DNA from: Clostridia bacterium
GTDB lineage: Bacteria; Bacillota; Clostridia; Christensenellales; Aristaeellaceae
Direction: 5' to 3'
NCBI GenBank assembly: GCA_017937655.1
Contig: JAGBDE010000037.1
Span: 1-64,000 of the forward strand
DNA: 64,000 bases
Part shown: in pieces, positions 36,104 to 44,365 of the stretch
Layout of the letters: every line of letters begins with the position of its first letter
Position numbering within the stretch: the first letter of the stretch is position 1
Notes under the pieces: generated by a model
What the model was told of the DNA's origin: nothing
The model's input: the letters and a program-made list of their open reading frames with translations, nothing else
Databases searched by the model: none
Position numbers and translations under genes: made by a program

Positions 36104-36132
36104 TTGACATCCGTTGGTTAATGTAATAAGCT
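36104..36132 (+). promoter_or_regulatory. Promoter of the mutase-epimerase operon
   Basis: Consensus TTGACA, a 17-base spacer and TAAGCT, 67 bases before the start at 36200. Confidence 0.65.
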
Positions 36133-36199
36133 AACAGTAATTCTACCGCAGCTTTTTTGTAAACCTGCCAGGAAGAAAAATCCACGGAGGTCGATGAAC

Positions 36200-37873
36200 A
36201 TGCAGGCAATGGAAAGAGCCATTTTCTGGGCAGACAGCCCTTCTTTTGACGAAAATACCCGGCTGGAAGCCGCCAAAATCATGAAGGACGAGCAGCAGCT
36301 TCTGTCCTGCTTCGGCGCGGAGCTGACTTTCGGCACCGGCGGCCTGCGGGGCGTGCTGGGCGTTGGCACCAACCGGATGAACCAGTACACCGTGGGCCGG
36401 GCCACCCAGGGCCTGGCCGACTACATGAAGCAGACCGGCGGCAAGAGCGTGGCCATCGCCTATGACTCCCGCCTCCGTTCCGACGAATTTGCCCACATTG
36501 CCGCAGGCATCCTGGCAAATAACGGCATCAAGGCCTTTGTGTATCCCCGGCTGATGCCCACGCCCATGCTGTCCTTTGCGGTGCGGCACCTTGGCTGCGA
36601 CGCGGGTATCGTCATCACCGCCAGCCACAACCCCGCCCAGTACAACGGCTACAAGGTCTACGGCTCCGACGGCTGCCAGATCACCCAGGACGCCGCTGAG
36701 GCCATTACCGCCTGCATTGAGAAGGTGCCCTACGGCGCGGCCCAGGCGATGCCCGTGGCAGACGCCAAGGCTGCCGGCCTTTACGTGGACATCGCCGACG
36801 ATGTGGTCGCCGCCTTTGTGGAAAAGACCCTGGCCTGCCGGGTCAATCCGGCGGAGGATACTCCTCTCCATCTGGTGTACACGCCCCTGCACGGCACCGG
36901 CCTGGAGCCTGTGACCCGGGTGCTGGACAGCATGAAGGGCCTGCGCTACACCCTGGTCAAGGAGCAATGCCAGCCCGACGGCCATTTCCCCACCTGCCCC
37001 AAGCCCAACCCGGAACTCCGGGAAGCCCTGCAGCTGGGCCTGGAGACTGCCCAGCGGGAAAACGCTTCTCTGCTTATCGCCACCGATCCTGACAGCGACC
37101 GCGTGGGCGTGGCCGTCCGGGAAAAGGACGGCAGCTACAAGGTCCTGACCGGCAACGAAGTGGGCCTGCTGCTGATGGAATACGTACTGAAAAGCCGTAT
37201 CGCCAACGGCGCCATGCCCGCCGAACCCGTCATCGTCAAGACCATCGTCACCAGCGATCTGGCCTTCCGCATTGCGGAGAACTACGGCGTTACCATTCAG
37301 GAGTGCCTGACCGGCTTCAAGTACATCGGCGAGATCATCGGCGTTCTGGAAAAGCAGAACCAGCTGGATCGCTACCTGTTTGGCTTTGAGGAAAGCTGCG
37401 GCTACCTGGCCGGCACCCACGTCCGGGACAAGGACGCCGTCATGGCCTGCATGCTGGTGGCTGAGATGGCGCAGTCCGCCGCCCGGGAAGGCCGCACCCT
37501 GGCCGACGAGATCGCCTCGCTGTATGAGCGTTACGGCTTCATGGAAAACCGCCTGCTGAACTACGATATCGCCGGCAGCGAGCCCATGAAGGAAATGGCC
37601 CGGGTCATGGCCGCTATGCGGGCTCAGCCCATGGAATCCCTGGCCGGCTGCCCCGTCACCACCGTGAAGGACTACGCCCCCGGCATCGAGGGTCTGCCCG
37701 CCAGCGACGTGCTCACCTACGCCTGCGACGACGGCAGAAAGGCCATCGTCCGCCCCTCCGGCACGGAGCCCAAGGTGAAGGTCTACCTCAGCGCCCGGGC
37801 CGCCACAAGCGCAGACGCCCAGGCCATCCTTGACAAAATGAACGCCGAAATGGACAAGCGCATTCTGGGATAA
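36200..37873 (+). CDS. Phosphohexomutase (phosphoglucomutase/phosphomannomutase)
   Basis: A 557-residue alpha-D-phosphohexomutase. The phosphoserine loop is VITASHNPAQYNGYKVYG, the metal loop is ATDPDSDRVGVAV, the sugar-binding loop is FGFEESCGYLAG, and the phosphate-binding loop near the end is VRPSGTEPKVKVY. Length fits the PgcA-like Bacillota enzymes that interconvert hexose 1- and 6-phosphates. ATG 36200 has GGAGG with 9-base spacing; ATG 36194 would have only 3. It precedes the cellobiose 2-epimerase gene by 11 bases, so it probably channels glucose 1-phosphate or mannose 1-phosphate released by intracellular phosphorolysis. Confidence 0.93.
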   Translation: MQAMERAIFWADSPSFDENTRLEAAKIMKDEQQLLSCFGAELTFGTGGLRGVLGVGTNRMNQYTVGRATQGLADYMKQTGGKSVAIAYDSRLRSDEFAHIAAGILANNGIKAFVYPRLMPTPMLSFAVRHLGCDAGIVITASHNPAQYNGYKVYGSDGCQITQDAAEAITACIEKVPYGAAQAMPVADAKAAGLYVDIADDVVAAFVEKTLACRVNPAEDTPLHLVYTPLHGTGLEPVTRVLDSMKGLRYTLVKEQCQPDGHFPTCPKPNPELREALQLGLETAQRENASLLIATDPDSDRVGVAVREKDGSYKVLTGNEVGLLLMEYVLKSRIANGAMPAEPVIVKTIVTSDLAFRIAENYGVTIQECLTGFKYIGEIIGVLEKQNQLDRYLFGFEESCGYLAGTHVRDKDAVMACMLVAEMAQSAAREGRTLADEIASLYERYGFMENRLLNYDIAGSEPMKEMARVMAAMRAQPMESLAGCPVTTVKDYAPGIEGLPASDVLTYACDDGRKAIVRPSGTEPKVKVYLSARAATSADAQAILDKMNAEMDKRILG

Positions 37874-37884
37874 GGAGAATGACC

Positions 37885-39054
37885 ATGCAAAACGAAATGA
37901 TCCGGCATCTTCACGAGGTGATCCTGCCTTTTTGGAAAAACCTGAAGGACGACGTCAACGGCGGATACATCGGCTTTATGGGCCAGGACCTGGTTCCCCA
38001 GCCCGATCGGGAGCGGGGCTGCATCCTTAACAGCCGCATCCTGTGGTTCTTCTCCGAGGCCGTCTGCACCCTGGGCGATGCGTCGCTCTTGCCCTACGCC
38101 CATCACGCCTACGATATGCTCCTTCGCATGACGGACAAGGAAAACGGCGGCGTTTACTGGTCCATGAATCCGGACGGCACCGTCTGCGATTCCACCAAGC
38201 ACACCTATAACATCGCCTTTGCCATCTACGCCCTGTCCACCTATTACCGGGCCAGCGGCCGGGAAGAGGCGCTGGAAAACGCCATGGAGCTGTTTCAGGT
38301 CATCGAGGAAAAATGCACGGACGACGTCAGCTACGTGGAAGCGTCCTCTGCGGATTTTGGCCCGGTGAGCAATGAAAAGCTCAGCGAGAACGGCGTCATG
38401 GCGGACAAGACCATGAACACGCTTTTGCACCTGCTGGAGGCCTACACGGAGCTGTACCGGGTCACCGGTAATGAGCAGGTGAAAGCCCGGCTGTACTTCA
38501 TTCTGGACATTGTGGAGAAGAAAATCTACAACCCGGAAAAGCATCGCCAGGAAGTGTTCTTTGACCGCAACTACAACAGCCTGCTGGACATGCACTCCTA
38601 CGGCCATGACATCGAGACCTCCTGGCTGGCGGACCGCACCCTGGAAATCCTGGACGACGACGCCCTCACCGCCCGCATCCGTCCCATGCTGATGGACATG
38701 GCTGCCGAGACCTACCGCGTGGCTTTCACCGACCACGGCTTCTGCAATGAGTGCGTCCGGGGCGAGGTGGACAAAAACCGCATCTGGTGGGTGCAGGCGG
38801 AGGCTCTTCTGGGCTTCCTCAACGCCTATGAAAAGACCGGCGAAAAGCGCTACCTGGAAGCCAGCCGCAGCCTGTGGCAGTTCATTGCCAAGTATGTGGC
38901 CGACTCCCGCCCCGGCTCCGAGTGGTTCTGGATGGTGGATGAAAACGGCAAGCCCCATCCCACCAAGCCCATCGTGGAGCCCTGGAAATGCCCCTACCAC
39001 AACGGCCGCATGATGTTTGAGGTCATCCGCCGCAAGGCAGGAAAGGAACTGTAA
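37885..39054 (+). CDS. Cellobiose 2-epimerase (AGE family)
   Basis: A 389-residue (alpha/alpha)6-barrel epimerase. Residues that match the catalytic set of rumen cellobiose 2-epimerases are Arg in LNSRILWFF, His/Glu/Trp in HSYGHDIETSWL, Trp/Glu in WWVQAEALLGF and the second catalytic His in EPWKCPYHNGRM. The enzyme converts cellobiose to glucosyl-mannose (and acts on mannobiose) in the cytoplasm, feeding mannosyl-glucose phosphorylase, which is not in this window. ATG 37885 has AAGGAG at 7-base spacing. The adjacent mutase gene supports a mannan or cello-oligosaccharide route. Confidence 0.9.
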   Translation: MQNEMIRHLHEVILPFWKNLKDDVNGGYIGFMGQDLVPQPDRERGCILNSRILWFFSEAVCTLGDASLLPYAHHAYDMLLRMTDKENGGVYWSMNPDGTVCDSTKHTYNIAFAIYALSTYYRASGREEALENAMELFQVIEEKCTDDVSYVEASSADFGPVSNEKLSENGVMADKTMNTLLHLLEAYTELYRVTGNEQVKARLYFILDIVEKKIYNPEKHRQEVFFDRNYNSLLDMHSYGHDIETSWLADRTLEILDDDALTARIRPMLMDMAAETYRVAFTDHGFCNECVRGEVDKNRIWWVQAEALLGFLNAYEKTGEKRYLEASRSLWQFIAKYVADSRPGSEWFWMVDENGKPHPTKPIVEPWKCPYHNGRMMFEVIRRKAGKEL

Positions 39055-39080
39055 GATAGAAATCCCCGGAGGACGCAGAA

Positions 39081-40048
39081 TGAACTGCACCCCATTTGTT
39101 AGACAGTATGGTATACTGAAAAACAAGTGGGGTGTTTACTATGCCAAAAGGAGTACCAAATCAAAAGTATACGCCAGAATTCAAGGAACACGTAGTCAAA
39201 ATCATGTAGGAAGAAAAGCTAAGCTATCGAGAGACCAGCAGACGGTTTGAGATCAACAATCACCATTGGATTCAAACGTGGAACGAATCTATCTGGAAGA
39301 AGGCCCGGAAGGGTTCCGAATCGAACGCCATGGGCGAAGCAGCGCTGTAAAGCCACGCAAGCAGCCCAACGAGGTGGAAGAAGATCTGCTGGCAGAGGTG
39401 CAGCGGCTCATGAAAGAACTGGGACTGGTCTGCCGTGTCAGGATGGGAAAGTACCGTTTCTATAAAGGTGAGGTCGGCAAATTTGCGCCTAATCTGCTTA
39501 ACTAGGATTTCAGCACTACTGCTCCAAACTAGAAATGGGTTACAGGCGTTACGGAGGTCTCCTTGTTCGGTGAAAAGCTTTACCTGTCGTCAATTCTGGA
39601 TCTTTAGTCAAGCGATCTAGTCAGGTTCGTGATTTCTGACCGCCCGGTACGTTCTATGACCACTTAAATGGCCGAATCCGCTGTTTGCTAACTTCCCCCG
39701 GGGGCAGCTTCCATCCTTCATTCGGATCAAGGATGGCAATATCAGCTCAAGCAGTACCAGAAAATGCTGTCTGACCATGGTATCGTTCAAAGTATGATCA
39801 GAAAGGGTAACTGCCTTGACAACGCGGTGATAGAAAACTTCTTTGGTTTACTCAAAAGCGAGTTACTCTACTTACAGGAGTTCTCTTCCATGGAGCACTT
39901 CAAACGAGAACTCCTGGAGTATCTAGATTACTATAACAATCGGCGCATCAAATTCAAGTTAAAGGGCTTGACGCCTGCTATTCACAGACTTCAAGCCCTT
40001 TTAGTTGTTTAATCGGTTTCTTCTGTCTAACTTTTTGTGGTCAATTCA
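39081..40048 (+). mobile_element. Decayed IS3-family (IS150-like) insertion sequence
   Basis: Terminal inverted repeats are recognisable: the left end (39081) reads TGAACTGCACCCC...GTTAGACAG, and the right end on the other strand reads TGAATTGACCACA...GTTAGACAG. The element is about 968 bases, shorter than an intact IS150-like element, so a central part including most of orfB is lost. I see no clear target duplication. It separates the epimerase operon from the TM2 gene. Confidence 0.85.
39140..40012 (+). pseudogene. Broken IS3-family transposase (orfA and orfB remnants)
   Basis: OrfA starts MPKGVPNQKYTPEFKEH, hits an in-frame TAG after KIM, then continues [16 protein letters not shown] before a frame change into 39266-39505. 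The orfB remnant (about 39713-40012) holds the C-terminal DDE region with [23 protein letters not shown] and the end [19 protein letters not shown]. The integrase catalytic Glu (in NAVIENFF) and one Asp survive, but the N-terminal part of orfB is missing. It cannot make active transposase. Confidence 0.88.
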
Positions 40049-40073
40049 CCTCTTGCCCTGGTTGTTTTTTATT

Positions 40074-40469
40074 TCAGCTTCTCAGCTTGTTTCCTTCCTT
40101 ATCCCTGAACGTACCCAGCAAAATGGAGAAAAAATCCACAATGCTGCCAATGCCAAACAGTCCGCCGGTAAACAGGTACAAAATGCCCGTACCGATCTTG
40201 CCCACATAAAACCGATGGCCGCCAGCCGGGCCAACAAACAGGCAAAGCAGCAGCGCGATCCAGCGGTTTCTGCTCAGATCCACCTGCTGGGGCTGGGAGG
40301 CGGGTTCGGAGCGGGTGGGCTGCTCATAGTGATTGTGGACCTCGTACACCACCTGCGGGGCGCTCTGAGGCGTTTCCTGGGGCTTGGAGCGGTAATCCTG
40401 ATACATTCCGCAGTACTCGCATTTCACCGTCTCAGGCGGCTGATTTGCGCCGCAATAGGGGCATTTCAT
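40074..40469 (-). CDS. Zinc-ribbon plus TM2-domain membrane protein
   Basis: A 131-residue protein. The N-terminal zinc ribbon is MKCPYCGANQPPETVKCEYCGMYQ, followed by a Gln/Pro/Ser linker. A TM2 domain of two membrane helices follows (RNRWIALLLCLFVGPAGGHRFYVGKIGTGILYLFTGGLFGIGSIVDFF), with the typical G-x-H-R-F-Y turn. Function of the TM2 family in bacteria is not established. The start is ATG 40469 with AAGGGAG 9 bases upstream. Confidence 0.85.
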   Translation of the reverse strand: MKCPYCGANQPPETVKCEYCGMYQDYRSKPQETPQSAPQVVYEVHNHYEQPTRSEPASQPQQVDLSRNRWIALLLCLFVGPAGGHRFYVGKIGTGILYLFTGGLFGIGSIVDFFSILLGTFRDKEGNKLRS

Positions 40470-40644
40470 GTTGCGCCACTCCCTTCCGTTCTCTGCCCAC
40501 CATTGTAACACACACCGGCCGTCGCCACAACTTTTTTCCTGTTTTTTCGCACCCATCCGAGGGCGGGGCATAAGGTGTCATTGAGCGGACGGCGGACGGC
40601 TTCCCGGCCCATCCGCCGCCGACCAACAAAAAGGAGGCATGCCA

Positions 40645-41337
40645 ATGTCCTTTTATTCTTACAAGAACGGAAACCCCTGCTCCTGCCCCGGCACCATTTC
40701 CGGCAACGCCCTGGACGGCCTGCAGGAAAAAATCTGCGTGCAGGTAAAGCGCGTGTACGACAGCTGTCTGCAGCAGGAACAGCTGGACGACAAGGAAGTG
40801 GTCATCACCAGCTACGCCATGGTGGCCGGCAGCAACTGCGGCTGCAGCTGCAATTGCTCCTGCGGCGACAATGCCGAGACCGTGGTTCCCACCTCCGCGC
40901 CGGTGCCGCCCATCACCTTTGAAAGCTGCCGCTCCACCACCACCGAGGGCGTCATCCGCAACCTGACCGTGGAACGCCTCTGCGATCGTCCCTGCTTCGC
41001 CCGGGTGCGCTGCAAGATCGACGTGCCCATCGACATCCTCTTCGTGGACAGCCGCTGCACCGAGTACATCGGCAAGGGCACCATCACCGTGGAGAAGGAC
41101 GTCCTGCTCAGCATCCCGGACGAAAGCATCGTCCCCTACTGCCTGGAAAGCATGGTCAGCGCCATCTGCGTGGCGGGCACCTATCTGGGCAACAACCGCT
41201 TCAGCCTGACCGTCTGCATCACGGTGATCCTGAAGGTGCTGGCCCAGGTGGAGGTGCTGATCCCCTCCTACGGCTTCTGCACCATCCCGCCCTGCGAGGA
41301 ATTTGCAGAAAATGTCTGCGACGAATTATTTATATAA
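40645..41337 (+). CDS. Cysteine-rich protein, possible spore-surface type
   Basis: A 230-residue protein with 23 cysteines. An early KICVQVKRVYDSCLQQEQLDDK segment is followed by a Cys/Gly cluster (NCGCSCNCSCGDN), then a beta-rich half (NLTVERLCDRPCFARVRCKIDVPIDILFVD, TVCITVILKVLAQVEVLIPS). The K-I-C-V-Q-V-x-x-V-Y-D-x-C and I-x-V-P-I-D patterns resemble clostridial SPOCS/DUF3794-like surface proteins, but I cannot confirm this. ATG 40645 has AAGGAGG at 7-base spacing. It is the last chromosomal-looking gene before the accessory zone. Confidence 0.7.
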   Translation: MSFYSYKNGNPCSCPGTISGNALDGLQEKICVQVKRVYDSCLQQEQLDDKEVVITSYAMVAGSNCGCSCNCSCGDNAETVVPTSAPVPPITFESCRSTTTEGVIRNLTVERLCDRPCFARVRCKIDVPIDILFVDSRCTEYIGKGTITVEKDVLLSIPDESIVPYCLESMVSAICVAGTYLGNNRFSLTVCITVILKVLAQVEVLIPSYGFCTIPPCEEFAENVCDELFI

Positions 41338-41929
41338 TGCTACCAGCAAATGGGATCCCATGGAAATCCTGAAATCGTTCACACAACCAATTTCATTTTC
41401 TTCTCTTCCTTGGAAGGCATCCTGTAGTGTGTCTTCCTTTTTTATAATCTTCTAAAGATCGCACGCGCACGTGCGCGCGCGAGTAACTTTCCATAATATA
41501 AGCTCCACAAATGAATGAAATCCAATAATTTTCCGCAAAAATTAGCGCGATTTTGGGGTCGCGGCAGCCGCATAAGAAAAAAACGCCGGCGCAGAACCTA
41601 TTTCCCTGGGACATTCTGCCTATTAAATCATGAGAGATACCACCAGCTGTATATTAGCATAGACGAAGATTAGATGCTGTGTATTGCTCAGGTCTATGGT
41701 AACAGCTTGCAGGCAGAAAACAATTCATCATGGCGGGGTGAGCGGGACCGGGCCGGGCGGGTCCGTCCTGGTTCCGGGTCCTGGCGGGGCGGTCCTGGCC
41801 TCCCGGAGCTATCGCCGCCCAGCCTCCAAAAAACTTATCAGGCCGCAATCCCTTTTGTTTTCAGGGTTTCTTTGTCTTTTCCCCCGGTCGAAAAAATTTT
41901 TTTGATTTTGTGATTTTTTGGCAAAATTA
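41338..41929. other. 592-base non-coding boundary region of mixed composition
   Basis: No convincing gene. It starts with a TTCCTTGGAAGG...CTTCCTTTTTTATAA stretch that may end the cysteine-rich transcript. A 22-base alternating purine-pyrimidine tract follows at about 41461-41482 (GCACGCGCACGTGCGCGCGC). After an AT-rich part comes a very GC-rich island at about 41735-41815 made of imperfect CGGGTCC/GGTCCTGG units, then T-rich sequence. The abrupt composition shifts suggest the edge of an inserted element. Confidence 0.6.
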
Positions 41930-41961
41930 CTCTCCCCCCCTAAAGGGGGGAGAGAGTAAAA
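41930..41961. terminator. Strong palindromic hairpin
   Basis: ACTCTCCCCCC and GGGGGGAGAG(AG)T flank a 5-base loop, followed by AAAAAAG. On the minus strand it is preceded by CTTTTTT. It could be a terminator insulating the accessory zone, or a replication or transfer site. Confidence 0.6.
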
Positions 41962-42009
41962 AAGTTTTCGAAGGCCGTCAAACCGTTGATTTTTCTGGGT
42001 TTTCCGGAT

Positions 42010-42039
42010 TTGACACCCGTTTTTGGGCGGTGCTAATAT
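42010..42039 (+). promoter_or_regulatory. Promoter of the small peptide gene at 42138
   Basis: Consensus TTGACA, an 18-base spacer and TAATAT, followed by a leader of about 90 bases with a stable GCACCG/CGGTGC hairpin. Confidence 0.65.
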
Positions 42040-42137
42040 AACGGCGCACCGAGGGAAACCCGGTGCCGGGGCAGCAGGGTTCACACCATGATGCAAGGAG
42101 GTGAGCAAGTCACTTCACGCTGAAAGGGGGTGATCCG

Positions 42138-42239
42138 ATGCTAAAGATTCTTTTGGGTTTGGCTCTTGCGGTGGCAATACTGCTGGATACCATCCACCAA
42201 ATGAAAGACGCCCACGATGTAGACAATCGTGAGCGTTAA
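42138..42239 (+). CDS. 33-residue hydrophobic peptide, candidate type I toxin
   Basis: A very small gene. Its product begins MLKILLGLALAVAILLD (one membrane helix) and ends with a charged tail (HQMKDAHDVDNRER). The ribosome site AAAGGGGGTG is excellent, with about 7-base spacing. A consensus promoter lies upstream, and an antisense promoter fires back across the 3' end of the gene. A short helix plus polar tail, long structured leader and antisense RNA fit type I toxins of Gram-positive elements. No homology to a named toxin can be shown here. Confidence 0.6.
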   Translation: MLKILLGLALAVAILLDTIHQMKDAHDVDNRER

Positions 42240-42268
42240 TCCGCAAAGGTAACCACAAAACCTTCTGC
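42197..42268 (-). ncRNA. Candidate antisense RNA to the 42138 peptide gene
   Basis: The minus-strand promoter TTGACG-17-TATAAT (42275-42303) should start an RNA near 42268. A perfect 11-base-pair hairpin (42208-42218 with 42226-42236) followed by CTTTCATTT could end it near 42197. The RNA would overlap the last 43 bases of the peptide gene. The T-run is weak, so it may run longer. Confidence 0.55.
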
Positions 42269-42311
42269 CCCGTTATTATAGCACGAAACGAGGTGCACGT
42301 CAACGCCACAA

Positions 42312-42383
42312 ACAAAAACCCCGCCGGAGCTCTCACCTTCCAGCAGGGAACGCCACCCCAGAACCACTACGAACCAGCGAGGC
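42312..42383 (-). ncRNA. Candidate second small RNA
   Basis: The minus-strand promoter is TTGACA-17-TATAAT (42390-42418, consensus). The transcript of about 70 bases has no open frame and ends at a hairpin (42319-42327 with 42340-42348, containing G-U pairs) followed by TTTTTG. It is divergent from ardC and upstream of the antisense RNA promoter. Confidence 0.55.
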
Positions 42384-42441
42384 AAAGCAATTATAGCATT
42401 GTTTCGCCTTGCTGTCAAAGAAAGAAAGCGAGGCTTTTATC

Positions 42442-43329
42442 ATGGCAAACTTTGATATTTACGAAACCATCACCGAACGCATCATCGCCGAACTGGAAAC
42501 CGGCATCATTCCCTGGCAAAAGCCCTGGACGGGTTGCGCAGACCGCGCCATCAGTCATGAAACCGGCCGCCCGTATTCCCTCCTGAACCAGATGCTGCTG
42601 GCCAAACCCGGCGAGTATATCACCTTCAACCAGTGCAAGAAAGAAGGCGGCAAGGTGAAGAAAGGTGCAAAGGCCAAAATCGTTGTATTCTGGAAAATCA
42701 TTCCCACCGAAAAAAAGAACGCCGCCGGCGAGATCGTCACCGCCGCAGACGGCAAACCCGTTCTTGATACAATTCCCGTTCTTAAGTATTACAACGTGTT
42801 CCACATCGAAGACTGCGAAGGGATCCAGCCCAAATATTCCACCCCGGAAAGTATCACCCATGCCGACCCCGTAGAGTATGCCGAAAAAACATTTGAGAAC
42901 TATTTGCAGCGTTCTGGCGTTCGCTTCGAAAACGCTCCGCAGGATAGAGCCTTTTACAGCCCTTCCCGCGATCTTATCAGCCTTCCCCGCATGGATCAAT
43001 TCCCCAGCACTGCGGAATATTATTCCACCCTGTTCCACGAAGCAACCCACAGCACCGGCCACAAGTCCCGCCTGAACCGTTTCTCTCAAAACGCTCTCGA
43101 CGCCGCCTTCGGTTCCGAGTCTTACAGCAAAGAAGAGCTCGTCGCGGAGATCGGTGCAGCTGCTATCATGAATAACCTGGGCATGGAAACCGCTGGCAGT
43201 TTCCGCAACTCTGCCGCCTATATTCAATCCTGGCTTCGCGCCCTGAAAAACGATAAACGTTTGATCGTAAGCGCATCCGCCCGGGCCGAAAAGGCCGTGC
43301 GCTTGATCCTGAACCTGCAGGAGGCTTGA
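42442..43329 (+). CDS. ardC: ArdC-like antirestriction protein (ssDNA-binding and zincin domains)
   Basis: A 295-residue protein. The N-terminal ArdC domain (about 1-130) opens MANFDIYETITERIIAELETG and includes IIPWQKPW, the sequence typical of ArdC/TraC-type ssDNA-binding proteins. The C-terminal zincin-like domain has YYSTLFHEATHSTGH (HExxH) and EELVAEIGAAA, whose Glu is the likely third ligand. ArdC proteins protect incoming plasmid DNA from restriction. It leads a run of small plus-strand genes. ATG 42442 has GAGG 7 bases upstream. Confidence 0.9.
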   Translation: MANFDIYETITERIIAELETGIIPWQKPWTGCADRAISHETGRPYSLLNQMLLAKPGEYITFNQCKKEGGKVKKGAKAKIVVFWKIIPTEKKNAAGEIVTAADGKPVLDTIPVLKYYNVFHIEDCEGIQPKYSTPESITHADPVEYAEKTFENYLQRSGVRFENAPQDRAFYSPSRDLISLPRMDQFPSTAEYYSTLFHEATHSTGHKSRLNRFSQNALDAAFGSESYSKEELVAEIGAAAIMNNLGMETAGSFRNSAAYIQSWLRALKNDKRLIVSASARAEKAVRLILNLQEA

Positions 43330-43337
43330 TCCACCCA

Positions 43338-43392
43338 GCCGGGGGAATCTTTCCCCGGCCCTATATCCCGCCAAATCATTTCAGAAAAGGAG
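43338..43392. repeat. Hairpin-plus-motif repeat, copy 1
   Basis: GCCGGGG/CCCCGGC hairpin (43338-43359), then CTATATCCCGCCAAATCATT and TCAGAAAAGGAG. It sits in the gap after ardC and supplies the ribosome site of the next gene. Related copies are at 43914, 44366 and 44653. Confidence 0.8.
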
Positions 43393-43400
43393 CTGCCACC

Positions 43401-43898
43401 ATGAAAAATATCACCTTCACCCCCAGCACCATCACCATTGACGGCATCGAATATCCCGCCACCTACACCATCGCCGCCGACGAAACCATTTCAGTTTCCG
43501 TCACGGTTGCCGCCGGAGATCTGCGGCAGAAATACCGCATCACCATCCACCCGGATGATCTGCATCACCCCGCCGCCATGGCTGCCGCCCTGGGAGCCGG
43601 GCTTGTCCCCAAAGAAGCCACCCCTGCCCAGGTGAACCAATCCCGGAAAAACGTTCCTGAAAAACTCTTTGCAGGAACTGCCATCAAGGGAAATGGCTGG
43701 CGCATTCTGTTCGACACCACCTACGACCGTACCCGGGTTATTTTCGACCGGGTTCCGGCTCCCGCCGTCCGGGAAATGGTCAAGACTGCTGGTTTCTTCT
43801 GGTCTCCGCAGCTGAAAAGCTGGAACAAAAAACTGACGCACAAAGCCTTCCGGGTCGCGCAGGATCTCGCCCGGCAGCTGCAAGCCGTCCGGATCTAA
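43401..43898 (+). CDS. Accessory protein with C-terminal GFFWSP-type domain
   Basis: A 165-residue protein of unknown function. The N-terminal half is strand-rich (ITFTPSTITIDGIEYPATYTI). The C-terminal 60 residues (VIFDRVPAPAVREMVKTAGFFWSPQLKSWNKKLTHKAF) match a small domain often found in proteins encoded beside ArdC and in DUF3560-type plasmid and phage proteins, where GFxWSPxxxxWxRxLT is the hallmark. It may bind nucleic acid, which is inference. ATG 43401 follows AAAAGGAG. Confidence 0.75.
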   Translation: MKNITFTPSTITIDGIEYPATYTIAADETISVSVTVAAGDLRQKYRITIHPDDLHHPAAMAAALGAGLVPKEATPAQVNQSRKNVPEKLFAGTAIKGNGWRILFDTTYDRTRVIFDRVPAPAVREMVKTAGFFWSPQLKSWNKKLTHKAFRVAQDLARQLQAVRI

Positions 43899-43913
43899 TC
43901 CAGTCCCCTGGCC

Positions 43914-43942
43914 CAATATCCCGCCAAACCATTTCAGAAAAG
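43914..43942. repeat. Hairpin-plus-motif repeat, copy 2
   Basis: CAATATCCCGCCAAACCATT then TCAGAAAAG, just before the next gene. The GC hairpin is reduced here to a short CCCTGG segment. Confidence 0.75.
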
Positions 43943-43960
43943 CAAAGGAGATAGCGAAGA

Positions 43961-44353
43961 ATGACCATCACCGGCTATATGCTCAACGTTGAACAGGAAA
44001 CCGCCGCCCCCGTCGAGATCGAGAAGGATCTCCACAGCTACTATGACCTTCTGGGCTGTCGCCTCATCGCCATGCCCACCCACAAGATCGGCGTGCGTAA
44101 CGGCAGGCAGTATACCATCATCGCCGACGATGAAGCCCTGATGAAGGAGCAGCCCAAAATCAGCGCCATTGACAACCTGGGAAACCCCATGCTTTGCGGA
44201 AACCTGCTGATTGTCAAAGTCAACGAAGAAGGCGATACCATCGGCCTCGATGCAGACGATATCCAGTATATCGAGCGTTTCATCCAGCTGCAAGGCACTC
44301 ATAAGTTCCCCCGCCCCTATCCTATGCTACACCAGTGCGAGTATGCCTGGTAA
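43961..44353 (+). CDS. DUF3846-like accessory protein
   Basis: A 130-residue protein. The segments EIEKDLHSYYDLLGCRLIAM, YTIIADDEALMKEQPKISAID and MLCGNLLIVKVNEEGDTIGL follow the DUF3846 pattern (a strand with a dominant internal Leu-Gly turn, an I-x-x-D-E segment and a G-N-L-L-I-V-G strand). DUF3846 genes are common beside ArdC in plasmids and integrative elements, but their function is unknown. ATG 43961 has AAAGGAG about 13 bases upstream. Confidence 0.75.
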   Translation: MTITGYMLNVEQETAAPVEIEKDLHSYYDLLGCRLIAMPTHKIGVRNGRQYTIIADDEALMKEQPKISAIDNLGNPMLCGNLLIVKVNEEGDTIGLDADDIQYIERFIQLQGTHKFPRPYPMLHQCEYAW

Positions 44354-44365
44354 ACGTTCCACCCC

